Positions 1 to 6,232 of a stretch of DNA of 8,044 nucleotides are shown one piece after another; within the stretch, counting starts at the first letter, position 1, and every line of letters begins with the position of its first letter. The DNA lies in NCBI GenBank assembly GCA_044359885.1, contig JBIKLI010000201.1:1-8044 (forward strand), given 5' to 3'. The position numbers and the translations under genes were made by a program. The notes under the pieces were generated by a model. It was given only the letters and a program-made list of their open reading frames with translations, did no database searches and had not been told where the DNA came from. This DNA comes from CAIOSQ01 sp044359885. GTDB lineage: Bacteria > Pseudomonadota > Alphaproteobacteria > CACIAM-22H2.

Positions 1-67
1 ACCGGGCGGTTGATCCGGCCCGGCTTGTCTGGAAATGTCGTTCGGGAAAATGTCTGGAGGAACTGCC

Positions 68-1045
68 ATGAATGTTTCGCGTCGATCCATGCTCGCAGGC
101 GCGACCGCCCTGTCGGCGCTCCCGCTCTCGGGACTGGTCGCTCAGGAGCGACGGACCCTTTCGATCGTCACCGGTGGCACCGGCGGCGTCTATTATCCGC
201 TGGGCGGCGGGCTCGCGAACATGCTGGCCAAGCATGTTCCGGGCTGGCAGGCCACGTCCGAGGTGACCGGCGGCTCGGTGGACAATCTGCGACTGATCGG
301 CGCCCGCCGCGCCGATATCGGCTTCACCATGGCCGATGCCAGCCTCGACGCGGCTCGCGGCGAGGACAAGTTCAAGGGCAGCCCGGTCCCCAATCGTGCC
401 CTGGCCGTGCTCTATCCGAACCGCATGCATGTCGTCACGATCGAGGGAACGGGCATCAATTCGATGCGCGACCTCAAGGGCAAGCGCGTCTCGACCGGTT
501 CGCCCGGCAGCGCCACGGAGGTCATGGGGTTCCGTCTGCTGGAGGCCGCGGGGATCGACCGCGAAAAGGACATCCGGCGCGAGCGTCTGGGCGTGGCGGA
601 GTCCACGAATGCGCTCAAGGACCGGAAGATCGACGCGTATCTGTGGGTGGGCGGATTGCCGACCGCGGCGGTCACCGACCTTGCGGCCACCCCGAACGTC
701 AAGATCAAGATGATCGATCATGCCGAGTTCGTGGACGCAATGAACGCCAAGTGGGGCGCACTCTACGCCAAGGGGGCGATCCCGGCGGGCACCTATCCCG
801 GCCAGGACCGGGACAATCCCAACGCCGATGTCTGGAACATCCTCGTGGTGCACGAGGGCATGCCCGAGGAAGTCGCCTACCGGATCACCAAGGTCATCTT
901 CGAGAACACGGCGGAATGGGCCACGGTCCACGCCGAGGCGCGCAACGTGACGCTCGCCAACCAGAGGCAGGCCAACTCCCCGGTTCCGTTCCATCCGGGC
1001 GCGGCGCGCTATTTCACCGAACGGGGCATCTCGCTCGGTTCGTGA
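68..1045 (+). CDS. TAXI-family TRAP transporter solute-binding protein
   Basis: Periplasmic substrate-binding subunit of a TRAP transporter of the TAXI type; it captures a small solute, in this family often a carboxylate or amino acid such as glutamate, and hands it to the membrane permease encoded next. The 325-residue length fits the family. Residues 1-26 form a signal peptide with a twin-arginine-like SRRSML stretch (4-9), a hydrophobic core and a likely cleavage after LVA (24-26). The hallmark glycine-rich motif TGGTGGVYYPLG lies at 35-46, followed by SVDNLRLIGARRADIGF (70-86), which is also typical of TAXI proteins. The start at 68 is chosen because GGAGG at 56-60 lies 7 nt upstream and the signal peptide begins there; an in-frame ATG at 35 would add 11 residues without a good ribosome site. 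The fused permease follows after 85 nt containing a strong hairpin. The family call is firm; the substrate is unknown and the Tat versus Sec route is uncertain. Confidence 0.94.
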   Translation: MNVSRRSMLAGATALSALPLSGLVAQERRTLSIVTGGTGGVYYPLGGGLANMLAKHVPGWQATSEVTGGSVDNLRLIGARRADIGFTMADASLDAARGEDKFKGSPVPNRALAVLYPNRMHVVTIEGTGINSMRDLKGKRVSTGSPGSATEVMGFRLLEAAGIDREKDIRRERLGVAESTNALKDRKIDAYLWVGGLPTAAVTDLAATPNVKIKMIDHAEFVDAMNAKWGALYAKGAIPAGTYPGQDRDNPNADVWNILVVHEGMPEEVAYRITKVIFENTAEWATVHAEARNVTLANQRQANSPVPFHPGAARYFTERGISLGS

Positions 1046-1049
1046 ACGC

Positions 1050-1064
1050 CTGCCTGAACGGCAG
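1050..1064 (+). other. Small stem-loop just after the TAXI gene
   Basis: CTGCC (1050-1054) and GGCAG (1060-1064) form a perfect 5-bp stem with a 5-nt loop, starting 4 nt after the TAXI stop codon and immediately upstream of the larger hairpin at 1070-1110. Alone it would be unremarkable; as part of a tandem pair it may help protect the 3' end of the binding-protein message. The pairing is visible in the sequence; the role is inferred. Confidence 0.35.
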
Positions 1065-1069
1065 AACGG

Positions 1070-1110
1070 GAACGGCGCGCGGCGGCCCGGGACGGCCGCG
1101 CGCGCCGTTC
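1070..1110 (+). promoter_or_regulatory. Strong intercistronic hairpin between TAXI gene and permease gene
   Basis: Arms GAACGGCGCGC (1070-1080) and GCGCGCCGTTC (1100-1110) are exact complements over 11 bp. Inside them GCGGCC (1082-1087) pairs with GGCCGC (1094-1099), leaving one bulged G at 1081 and a 6-nt loop at 1088-1093. The result is a nearly continuous 17-bp GC-rich stem. No T-run follows; instead the stem ends a few bases before the permease ribosome-binding site (GGAGGGGGG from about 1116). It therefore looks less like a full terminator and more like a processing or mRNA-stabilising hairpin that lowers permease output relative to the binding protein, or one that modulates access to the ribosome site. 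The structure is seen directly; its function is inferred. Confidence 0.7.
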
Positions 1111-1130
1111 GTCCTGGAGGGGGGACGGCG

Positions 1131-3113
1131 ATGAATGCGGACGAGGCGCGACGGCCAGGCGCGGACCATCTCCGCAAGGCAGAGGCGATCGCGGCCTCGG
1201 AGGAGGGCCCGGCCAACCGGCTGGGAGGCTGGATCGGCCATGCCGTCGCGGGCCTCGCGATCGCCAGCACGCTGTTTCATCTCTACGCCGCCTACGACAT
1301 CGTGCCGACCCAGACGTTGCGGCCGGTCCATGTCGCCATCGTCCTGGTCCTGATCTTCCTGCTGTTCCCGGTGGCCATCCGGTTCCGGGACCGGATCCGC
1401 TGGTGGGACCTGGCGGCGATCGCCGGGGCGCTTTTCGCCGTCGGCTACATGATCGCGGGCGGCGAGGATTTCGGCGACCGGGCGAGCCTGCCGAATCGCG
1501 ACGACGTGCTCGTCGGAGCGCTTTTCATCCTGCTGCTGCTGGAGGCGACGCGGCGGACCACGGGCTGGATCATGCCCGCGCTGGGCGTGATCTTCATCGC
1601 CTACGCGTTCTGGGGGCCCTACCTGCCGCCGCCCTGGACGCATCGCGGCTACGATGCCGATCGCATCGTCGGTCATCTCTTCATGACGCTCGAGGGCATC
1701 TTCGGCACCGCCGTGGATGTCTCCTCGAGCCTGATCGTCCTGTTCACGATCTTCGGCGCGATCCTGCAGGCCTCGGGCGCCGGCAAGTTCTTCATCGATT
1801 TCTCGTTCCGCGCGATGGGCGGCCAGGCGAACAGCGCGGGCCGCGCGATCGTCCTGTCGTCCTTCCTGCTCGGCGGGCCGTCCGGCTCCGGCGTCGCTAC
1901 CACCGTAACGATCGGATCCGTCGCCTATCCGCTGCTGAGCAAGGCCGGCTATGGCCGCAACGCCGCGGGTGGCCTGCTCGCGGCCGGCGGGCTTGGCGCC
2001 ATCATCTCGCCGCCGGTTCTGGGCGCGGCCGCCTTCCTGATCGCCGAGTTCCTGAAGATCTCCTATCTCGACGTCATCCAGATGGCGCTGATCCCGACCA
2101 TCCTCTATTATTTTACTCTGCTGCTGATGGTGGAAATGGATGGCGGCCGTTTCGCCATCTCCAGGGTCGATCTGGGACGCACCGAGACCCTCCTGCAGCT
2201 GACCCTGCGCCAGGGGTTCCACTTCACCTCGCTGATATCCGTCGTGGTGCTCATGGTGATCGGTTATTCGCCGGTCATGTCGGTCTTCTACGCCACGGTC
2301 CTGGCCGTGCTCGTAAGCTATCTGTCGCGCGAGACGGCGCTGACCCCGCGCAAGCTGGCCGACGCGCTGGCAGCCGGGACCACGAGCGTTCTCGGGACGG
2401 CGGCGACCTGCGCCTGTGCGGGGATCATCGTCGGCGTGGTCACCCTGACCGGGCTTGGCCTGAAATTCAGCTCGATCGCGATCGCCTATGCCGGGGGATC
2501 GGTGGTGCTGACGGCCGTCTACACCGCCCTGATCGTCTGGATCGTCGGCCTCGCCGTGCCGGTGACGGCGAGCTACATCATCTGCGCCGTCGTCGCCGCG
2601 CCGGCGCTGATCAAACTCGGCGTTCCCGATTTCGCCGCGCACATGTTCATCTTCTACTACGCGGTGCTGTCCGAGGTCTCGCCGCCGACCGCGCTGTCGC
2701 CCTTCGCGGCCGCCGCGATCACCGGCGGCAATCCCTACGCGACGACGCTGGAGAGCTGGAAATACACGATGCCGGCCTTCCTGGTTCCCTTCGTCTTCGT
2801 GCTGGACCCGATGGGGGCCGGCCTGCTGCTTTCCGTCCCCAAGGGCGGCGACTGGTTCGATGTGGCCTGGGTGACGTTCACCACCGCGGTCGGGATCGCC
2901 GGCTTCGCCGTCGCCGCGCAGGGCTGGCTGTTCGGCCGCGTCGAAGGCTGGCTGCGCGCGGTCGCGGCGACGGTCGGCGTGGCGCTTCTCTTCCCGAGCA
3001 TCGTCGATGCGGCATCCAGCGCACTGCAACCGCAGGATATCGCCTGGGTAAAGGGCGCCGGTCTCGCGATGGCGGCGGCAGGTCTCGGTTTCGTGGCGCT
3101 GCGCCGCAGGTGA
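1131..3113 (+). CDS. TRAP transporter fused permease (TAXI-type, DctQ-DctM fusion)
   Basis: Inner-membrane permease of the TRAP transporter; it couples import of the solute delivered by the TAXI protein to an ion gradient, usually sodium in this family. The 660-residue protein is a fusion, which explains the lack of a separate small DctQ-like gene. Residues about 35-165 contain four hydrophobic segments (near 34-51, 67-84, 93-109 and 126-160), forming the small-subunit part. Residues about 185-560 form the DctM-like part, with GGPSGSGVAT (248-257), SPPVLGAAAF (293-302) and the second-half motif SEVSPPTALSPFAAA (514-528), the paired glycine/proline hairpins expected of TRAP permeases. A C-terminal hydrophobic extension (about 575-657) resembles the extra domain found on many fused TAXI permeases. 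The ATG at 1131 follows a strong GGAGG. The stop lies 12 bp from the convergent tctA stop. Substrate unknown. Confidence 0.95.
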   Translation: MNADEARRPGADHLRKAEAIAASEEGPANRLGGWIGHAVAGLAIASTLFHLYAAYDIVPTQTLRPVHVAIVLVLIFLLFPVAIRFRDRIRWWDLAAIAGALFAVGYMIAGGEDFGDRASLPNRDDVLVGALFILLLLEATRRTTGWIMPALGVIFIAYAFWGPYLPPPWTHRGYDADRIVGHLFMTLEGIFGTAVDVSSSLIVLFTIFGAILQASGAGKFFIDFSFRAMGGQANSAGRAIVLSSFLLGGPSGSGVATTVTIGSVAYPLLSKAGYGRNAAGGLLAAGGLGAIISPPVLGAAAFLIAEFLKISYLDVIQMALIPTILYYFTLLLMVEMDGGRFAISRVDLGRTETLLQLTLRQGFHFTSLISVVVLMVIGYSPVMSVFYATVLAVLVSYLSRETALTPRKLADALAAGTTSVLGTAATCACAGIIVGVVTLTGLGLKFSSIAIAYAGGSVVLTAVYTALIVWIVGLAVPVTASYIICAVVAAPALIKLGVPDFAAHMFIFYYAVLSEVSPPTALSPFAAAAITGGNPYATTLESWKYTMPAFLVPFVFVLDPMGAGLLLSVPKGGDWFDVAWVTFTTAVGIAGFAVAAQGWLFGRVEGWLRAVAATVGVALLFPSIVDAASSALQPQDIAWVKGAGLAMAAAGLGFVALRRR

Positions 3114-3125
3114 TCGGCGGAAGCT
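3114..3125. other. 12-bp convergent junction between two transporter operons
   Basis: Only 12 bp separate the TRAP permease stop (TGA at 3111-3113, + strand) from the tctA stop (TGA, read on the minus strand at 3128-3126). There is no room for an independent terminator for each operon, so transcription from each side must run into the other gene or end at a shared structure. Confidence 0.9.
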
Positions 3126-4613
3126 TCAGCGCTGGTGACGCCAGCGCCGCGCCAGCCACGGACCCGCCACCGCGAGGACTGCGATCGCCAGGATCGTGGC
3201 CGAACCCGGGCGCGTGACCAGCGTGGTCCAGTCCCCGCCGCTGATCGTCAGCGCCTGGCGCAGCGCCTGTTCGGCGAACGGGCCGAGGATCATGCCGATG
3301 ATCACCGGCGCGGTCGGAAAATCGTACCGGCGCATGAAGTAGCCCAGGACGCCGATCGCGTAGAGGATGGCGATATCGAGCGGCGACTGCGATTTGTTGT
3401 AGGCGCCGATGGTCGCGAAGACCAGGATGCCGGCATAAAGCATCGGGGGCGGGATGCGCAGCAGCTTCACCCACAGCCCGACAAGCGGCAGGTTGAGCAC
3501 CAGCAGCATGACGTTGCCGATGAACAGACTGGCGATCAGTCCCCAGACCAGCGCCGGCTGGTTCTGCATCAGGAACGGACCGGGCTGGATCCCGTAGCTC
3601 TGGAAGGCCGAGAGCATGATCGCGGCCGTGGCCGATGTCGGCAGCCCAAGCGTCAGCATCGGCACCAGCACCCCGGCGGCCGACGCGTTGTTCGCGGCCT
3701 CGGGTCCTGCGACGCCCTCGATCGCGCCCTTGCCGAATTCCTCGGGGTGCCTGGAGAGCCGCTTCTCCGCGTAGTAAGACAGGAAGGTCGGGACTTCCGC
3801 GCCGCCGGCGGGCAGGGCGCCGATCGGAAACCCGATGAAGGCGCCGCGCAGCCACGCCTTCCAGGACCGCGCCCAGTCCTGTGCGCTCATCCAGAGCGAG
3901 CCGCTGAGGGCGAGGATCTCGTCCTTCGAGGTCCGGTAGCGCGAGCACAGCCATAGCGTTTCGCCGACGGCAAACAGCCCCACCGCGACCTGGATGACGT
4001 CGATCCCGTCGAGAAGCTCGGCGATGCCGAAGGTGAGCCGGGCCTGACTGGTCTGGTTGTCGACGCCCACCAGTCCGAGGAACAGCCCCAGGAACAGCGA
4101 CGTGAGCCCGCGCAGCGCCGAGTTGCCGAGCACGGCGGACACCGTCACGAAGGCCAGGACCATCAGCGCGAAATACTCGGCCGGTCCGAATTTCAGCGCC
4201 AGTTCCACCACCGCCGGTCCGAGGAAGGCGAGGCCGAGCGTGCCGATCGTGCCCGCCACGAAGGAGCCGATCGCGGCGGTCGCGAGCGCCTGGGCGCCAC
4301 GTCCGCGCCGGGCCATCTTGTGGCCTTCCATCGCGGTGACGATCGTGGCGCTCTCGCCCGGCGTGTTGACCAGGATGGATGTCGTCGACCCGCCATACAT
4401 CGCGCCATAGTAGATGCCGGCGAACATGATGAAGGCGGCGGTCGCATCGACCTTGAAGGTGATCGGCAGGAGCAGCGCGATCGTGACCGCCGGCCCGATG
4501 CCCGGCAGCACGCCGATGGCCGTGCCCAGCGTGGTGCCCAGCAGGCACCAGAACAGGTTGATCGGGGTCAGCGCGACCGCGAAGCCCTGGGCGAGGCCGG
4601 AGATCGGATCCAT
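3126..4613 (-). CDS. tctA: Tripartite tricarboxylate transporter large permease TctA
   Basis: Large multi-spanning permease subunit of a TTT-family importer, which moves citrate-like or other carboxylates across the inner membrane using an ion gradient. The 495-residue length is typical. The two-fold internal repeat of the family is visible: GVLPGIGPA (34-42) and NTPGESAT (83-90) in the first half match GALPAGGAE (265-273) and GLPTSATAA (323-331) in the second. The signature EGHKMARRG (96-104) and the EGVAGPEAANNAS block (299-311) are also present. The ATG at 4613 is chosen because it lies one base past the tctB stop and a GAGGGG sequence lies about 10 nt upstream; an in-frame start at 4715 would place 34 non-family residues in front and overlap tctB. 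Last gene of tctC-tctB-tctA, probably translationally coupled to tctB. The substrate cannot be read from the sequence; PAGG and GLPTS replace the more common PGAG and GIPGS. Confidence 0.96.
   Translation of the reverse strand: MDPISGLAQGFAVALTPINLFWCLLGTTLGTAIGVLPGIGPAVTIALLLPITFKVDATAAFIMFAGIYYGAMYGGSTTSILVNTPGESATIVTAMEGHKMARRGRGAQALATAAIGSFVAGTIGTLGLAFLGPAVVELALKFGPAEYFALMVLAFVTVSAVLGNSALRGLTSLFLGLFLGLVGVDNQTSQARLTFGIAELLDGIDVIQVAVGLFAVGETLWLCSRYRTSKDEILALSGSLWMSAQDWARSWKAWLRGAFIGFPIGALPAGGAEVPTFLSYYAEKRLSRHPEEFGKGAIEGVAGPEAANNASAAGVLVPMLTLGLPTSATAAIMLSAFQSYGIQPGPFLMQNQPALVWGLIASLFIGNVMLLVLNLPLVGLWVKLLRIPPPMLYAGILVFATIGAYNKSQSPLDIAILYAIGVLGYFMRRYDFPTAPVIIGMILGPFAEQALRQALTISGGDWTTLVTRPGSATILAIAVLAVAGPWLARRWRHQR
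3129..3147. terminator. Possible shared hairpin at the convergent operon ends
   Basis: GCGCTGG (3129-3135) and CCAGCGC (3141-3147) form a perfect 7-bp stem with a 5-nt loop. It starts 15 nt after the TRAP permease stop and lies within the last codons of tctA on the other strand. There is no T-run on either side, so it is not a classical intrinsic terminator. It could block exonucleases or help Rho-dependent ending of the rightward transcript. GC-rich coding sequence often contains such stems by chance, so confidence is low. Confidence 0.3.
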
Positions 4614-4614
4614 G

Positions 4615-5079
4615 TCAGAGAATCCCCTCGAGGATCCCGGCACCGACGCGGATCCCGAGCAGCTTCTCGAAACCGAGATGGGCCAGCATCGCGATGACGA
4701 AGCCGATCCCGGCATTCCGGGCCCAACGCGCCGAACCGAAGCCGCGCGCGACCAGGGAGAAGAGGAGTGTGGAGGCGAGCACGAATCCCAGCGGCTTCAC
4801 CAGCGCGACGTTGAGCGTGAGACCGGCCGCGAGCCAGCCGAGGGCGGGCAGGTCGGGCGTTCCCGGCGCCGCGGGTTCGGCGCGCCAGCGTCCCGCGAGC
4901 GCGGCGGCGAGCAGCACGGCACCAAGGGCGGCCAGCCCGCCGCCGACGATGTACGGCATCACCCGCGGGCCCAGTTGGGCGTAGAGCGGCGAGCGGATCG
5001 TCCCGGCCTGCCAGATCACGATGGCCGCGAGCGTCATCAGCGCGACCGACACCGCCAGCTCGCCCTGTCCCCGCCGCAT
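4615..5079 (-). CDS. tctB: Tripartite tricarboxylate transporter small membrane subunit TctB
   Basis: Small membrane subunit of the TTT importer, needed with TctA although its exact part in transport is poorly defined in the family. The 154-residue protein has hydrophobic segments near 8-25, 42-63, 79-112 (interrupted around K95-P96) and 122-138, consistent with the usual four to five spans. Family features seen are LGPRVMPYIVGGG (36-48), the KPLGF turn (95-99) followed by a hydrophobic helix, and a C-terminal FEKLLGIRVGAGILEGIL-type tail (137-154). The ATG at 5079 is supported by GGAGGA 6 nt upstream (5091-5086 on the minus strand). Longer in-frame readings upstream run antiphase through tctC and are not protein-like. 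Its stop is one base before the tctA start, a typical coupled arrangement, and an 86-nt gap with a hairpin separates it from tctC. Confidence 0.93.
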   Translation of the reverse strand: MRRGQGELAVSVALMTLAAIVIWQAGTIRSPLYAQLGPRVMPYIVGGGLAALGAVLLAAALAGRWRAEPAAPGTPDLPALGWLAAGLTLNVALVKPLGFVLASTLLFSLVARGFGSARWARNAGIGFVIAMLAHLGFEKLLGIRVGAGILEGIL

Positions 5080-5099
5080 CGACCGTCCTCCGACCCGGG

Positions 5100-5136
5100 A
5101 AAAGGGCCGGGCGCGCCCGAAGGCGGTGCCCGGCCC
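5100..5136 (-). terminator. Attenuator-like hairpin with TTTT between tctC and tctB
   Basis: Read on the minus strand, GGGCCGGGC (5136-5128) and GCCCGGCCC (5112-5104) are exact complements, giving a 9-bp GC stem with a 15-nt loop, followed directly by TTTT (5103-5100). This is the layout of a weak intrinsic terminator with a short U-run. Because tctB and tctA lie downstream with no obvious promoter of their own, the likely role is partial termination or 3'-end protection, giving more TctC binding protein than membrane subunits. The tctB ribosome site begins 9 nt after the T-run. The structure is seen directly; partial readthrough is inferred. Confidence 0.65.
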
Positions 5137-5165
5137 GGCGTCGATGACCGTTCCTCGCTTCGCCG

Positions 5166-6140
5166 TCAGGCGAGGCCGAGATCCTTCAGCACGGCCTCGG
5201 TGCGGCGGAACTCCTCCTGCACATAGGCGCCGAAGGCGTCGCCGGTCAGGAGCACGTTGGTCCAGTCCTGCTTGGCGAGGATCTCCTGCCAGGCAGCCGA
5301 CTTCACCATGGCCTCGATCAGGTCGATCATCGCCTTGCGCTGCGCGTCGGTGACCCCCGGCGGCGCGAAGACTCCGCGCCAGTTGGCGATCGAGACATCG
5401 ACGCCTTGCTCCTTGAAGGTCGGAATGTCGACCCCCGCGATGCGCCGGTCGGCGGAGACGCCAAGCGCCTTCATGCGGCCGGCCTTGATGCTTTCGGCGA
5501 ACTCGCCGAGACCGGAGACGCCTGCCGCGACCTGACCGCCGATGATCATCGCGGCCGCCGGGCCACCGCCCGCGTTCGCCACATAGGCCACGCGCCGGGC
5601 GTCCGACCCGACGGCCTTGGCGATCAGGCCGGCCGTGATGTGGTCGGTGCCACCGGCGCCGCCGCCGGCGATCGGCACCTTCGACGGATCGGCCTTGAGG
5701 GCCGCGGCGAAGTCGCGCAGATCCTTGAACGGCGAATTGGCGGGCGCGACCACGACCTGGTACTCCTCGGTCAGACGCGCGACCGGCACCGCCGAGAGCA
5801 GGCTGACGGGGGCCTTGTTGGTGATGATCGATCCGACCATCACCAGACCGGCGACCATGATCGCGTTCGGGCGCCCGCGCCACTGGTTCAGGAATTCGGG
5901 CAGACCGACGACCCCGCCGGCGCCGCCCTTGTTGGTGATCTGGGCCGACCGGATCAGGTTCGCGGCCTTCATCGCCTGCTCCAGCGACCGGCCGGTCTGG
6001 TCCCAGCCGCCGCCGGGTGCGGCGGGAATGAACAGCTGCAGCTGGTCGATGGCCTGGGCGGAGGCACCACCGGCGCCAAGGATGCCAAGCGAAGCGCCGC
6101 CGAGCAGGCCGGCGCGCAGGAACTCACGTCGTTCGAACAT
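5166..6140 (-). CDS. tctC: Tripartite tricarboxylate transporter substrate-binding protein TctC (Bug family)
   Basis: Periplasmic binding protein of the TTT importer; it captures a carboxylate and delivers it to TctA/TctB. The 324-residue length fits the Bug family. The N-terminus carries a good twin-arginine motif, ERREFLRAG (3-11), then a glycine-rich hydrophobic stretch and an ASA cleavage site (26-28), so export by Tat is likely. Family motifs are PAAPGGGWDQTGR (39-51), including the aspartate D47 that in Bug proteins contacts the ligand region, NKGGAGGVVG (70-79), GGAGGTDH (160-167) and YVANAGGGPA (186-195). The ATG at 6140 is chosen because the Tat signal begins there and GGGAGA lies 5 nt upstream; an in-frame start at 6269 would add 43 residues and run into the divergent exporter gene. 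First gene of tctC-tctB-tctA. Ligand unknown: Bug proteins bind citrate, dicarboxylates, aromatic acids, nicotinate and amino acids. Confidence 0.95.
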   Translation of the reverse strand: MFERREFLRAGLLGGASLGILGAGGASAQAIDQLQLFIPAAPGGGWDQTGRSLEQAMKAANLIRSAQITNKGGAGGVVGLPEFLNQWRGRPNAIMVAGLVMVGSIITNKAPVSLLSAVPVARLTEEYQVVVAPANSPFKDLRDFAAALKADPSKVPIAGGGAGGTDHITAGLIAKAVGSDARRVAYVANAGGGPAAAMIIGGQVAAGVSGLGEFAESIKAGRMKALGVSADRRIAGVDIPTFKEQGVDVSIANWRGVFAPPGVTDAQRKAMIDLIEAMVKSAAWQEILAKQDWTNVLLTGDAFGAYVQEEFRRTEAVLKDLGLA

Positions 6141-6232
6141 CGGCGTCTCCCGAAGGGTTGTGTATGCTGGGGCCGAACCTATGGGGCGCGCGCCCCGCAG
6201 GCAAGCGCCCCCCCACGGAAGCCCGGATCCAG
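6141..6232. promoter_or_regulatory. Divergent promoter region between tctC and the ABC exporter, with a 14-bp palindrome
   Basis: This 92-bp gap must hold the start signals for tctC leftward and probably for the exporter rightward. A perfect palindrome, GGGGCGCGCGCCCC, occupies 6183-6196. On the minus strand a possible sigma-70-like promoter surrounds it: TTGCCT (6204-6199), a 17-nt spacer (6198-6182) and TAGGTT (6181-6176). The palindrome lies entirely within the spacer, where operators are often found. The -10 match is weak (3 of 6), so the promoter is tentative. For the rightward direction TATGCT at 6163-6168 is a possible -10 with no convincing -35. No regulator gene lies in the window. 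Confidence 0.35.

Noticed and set aside
2..23. Inverted repeat CCGGGC / GCCCGG (2-7 and 18-23) followed by CTTGTCT, a possible terminator of an upstream gene
   Set aside because: Only 6 bp with a 10-nt loop and no real T-run, and the upstream gene is outside the window, so it cannot be told from chance in GC-rich DNA.
35..67. Upstream in-frame ATG at 35 for the TAXI gene
   Set aside because: It would put the ribosome site GGAGG at 56-60 inside the gene and place 11 extra residues before a standard signal peptide.
1014..3029. Long open frame of 671 codons on the minus strand opposite the TRAP permease
   Set aside because: Its translation is rich in Arg, Gly, Asp and Gln with no family motif, as expected of the antisense of a GC-rich gene; the plus strand has clear TRAP permease motifs and a good ribosome site.
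1403..3217. Alternative plus-strand frame inside the TRAP permease
   Set aside because: Arg-rich out-of-frame shadow that lacks membrane segments; third-position GC bias keeps it open.
2878..4548. Second long minus-strand frame overlapping tctA
   Set aside because: It is an out-of-phase reading of tctA with His/Arg/Gly-rich composition and crosses into the permease gene; the tctA frame has the family motifs.
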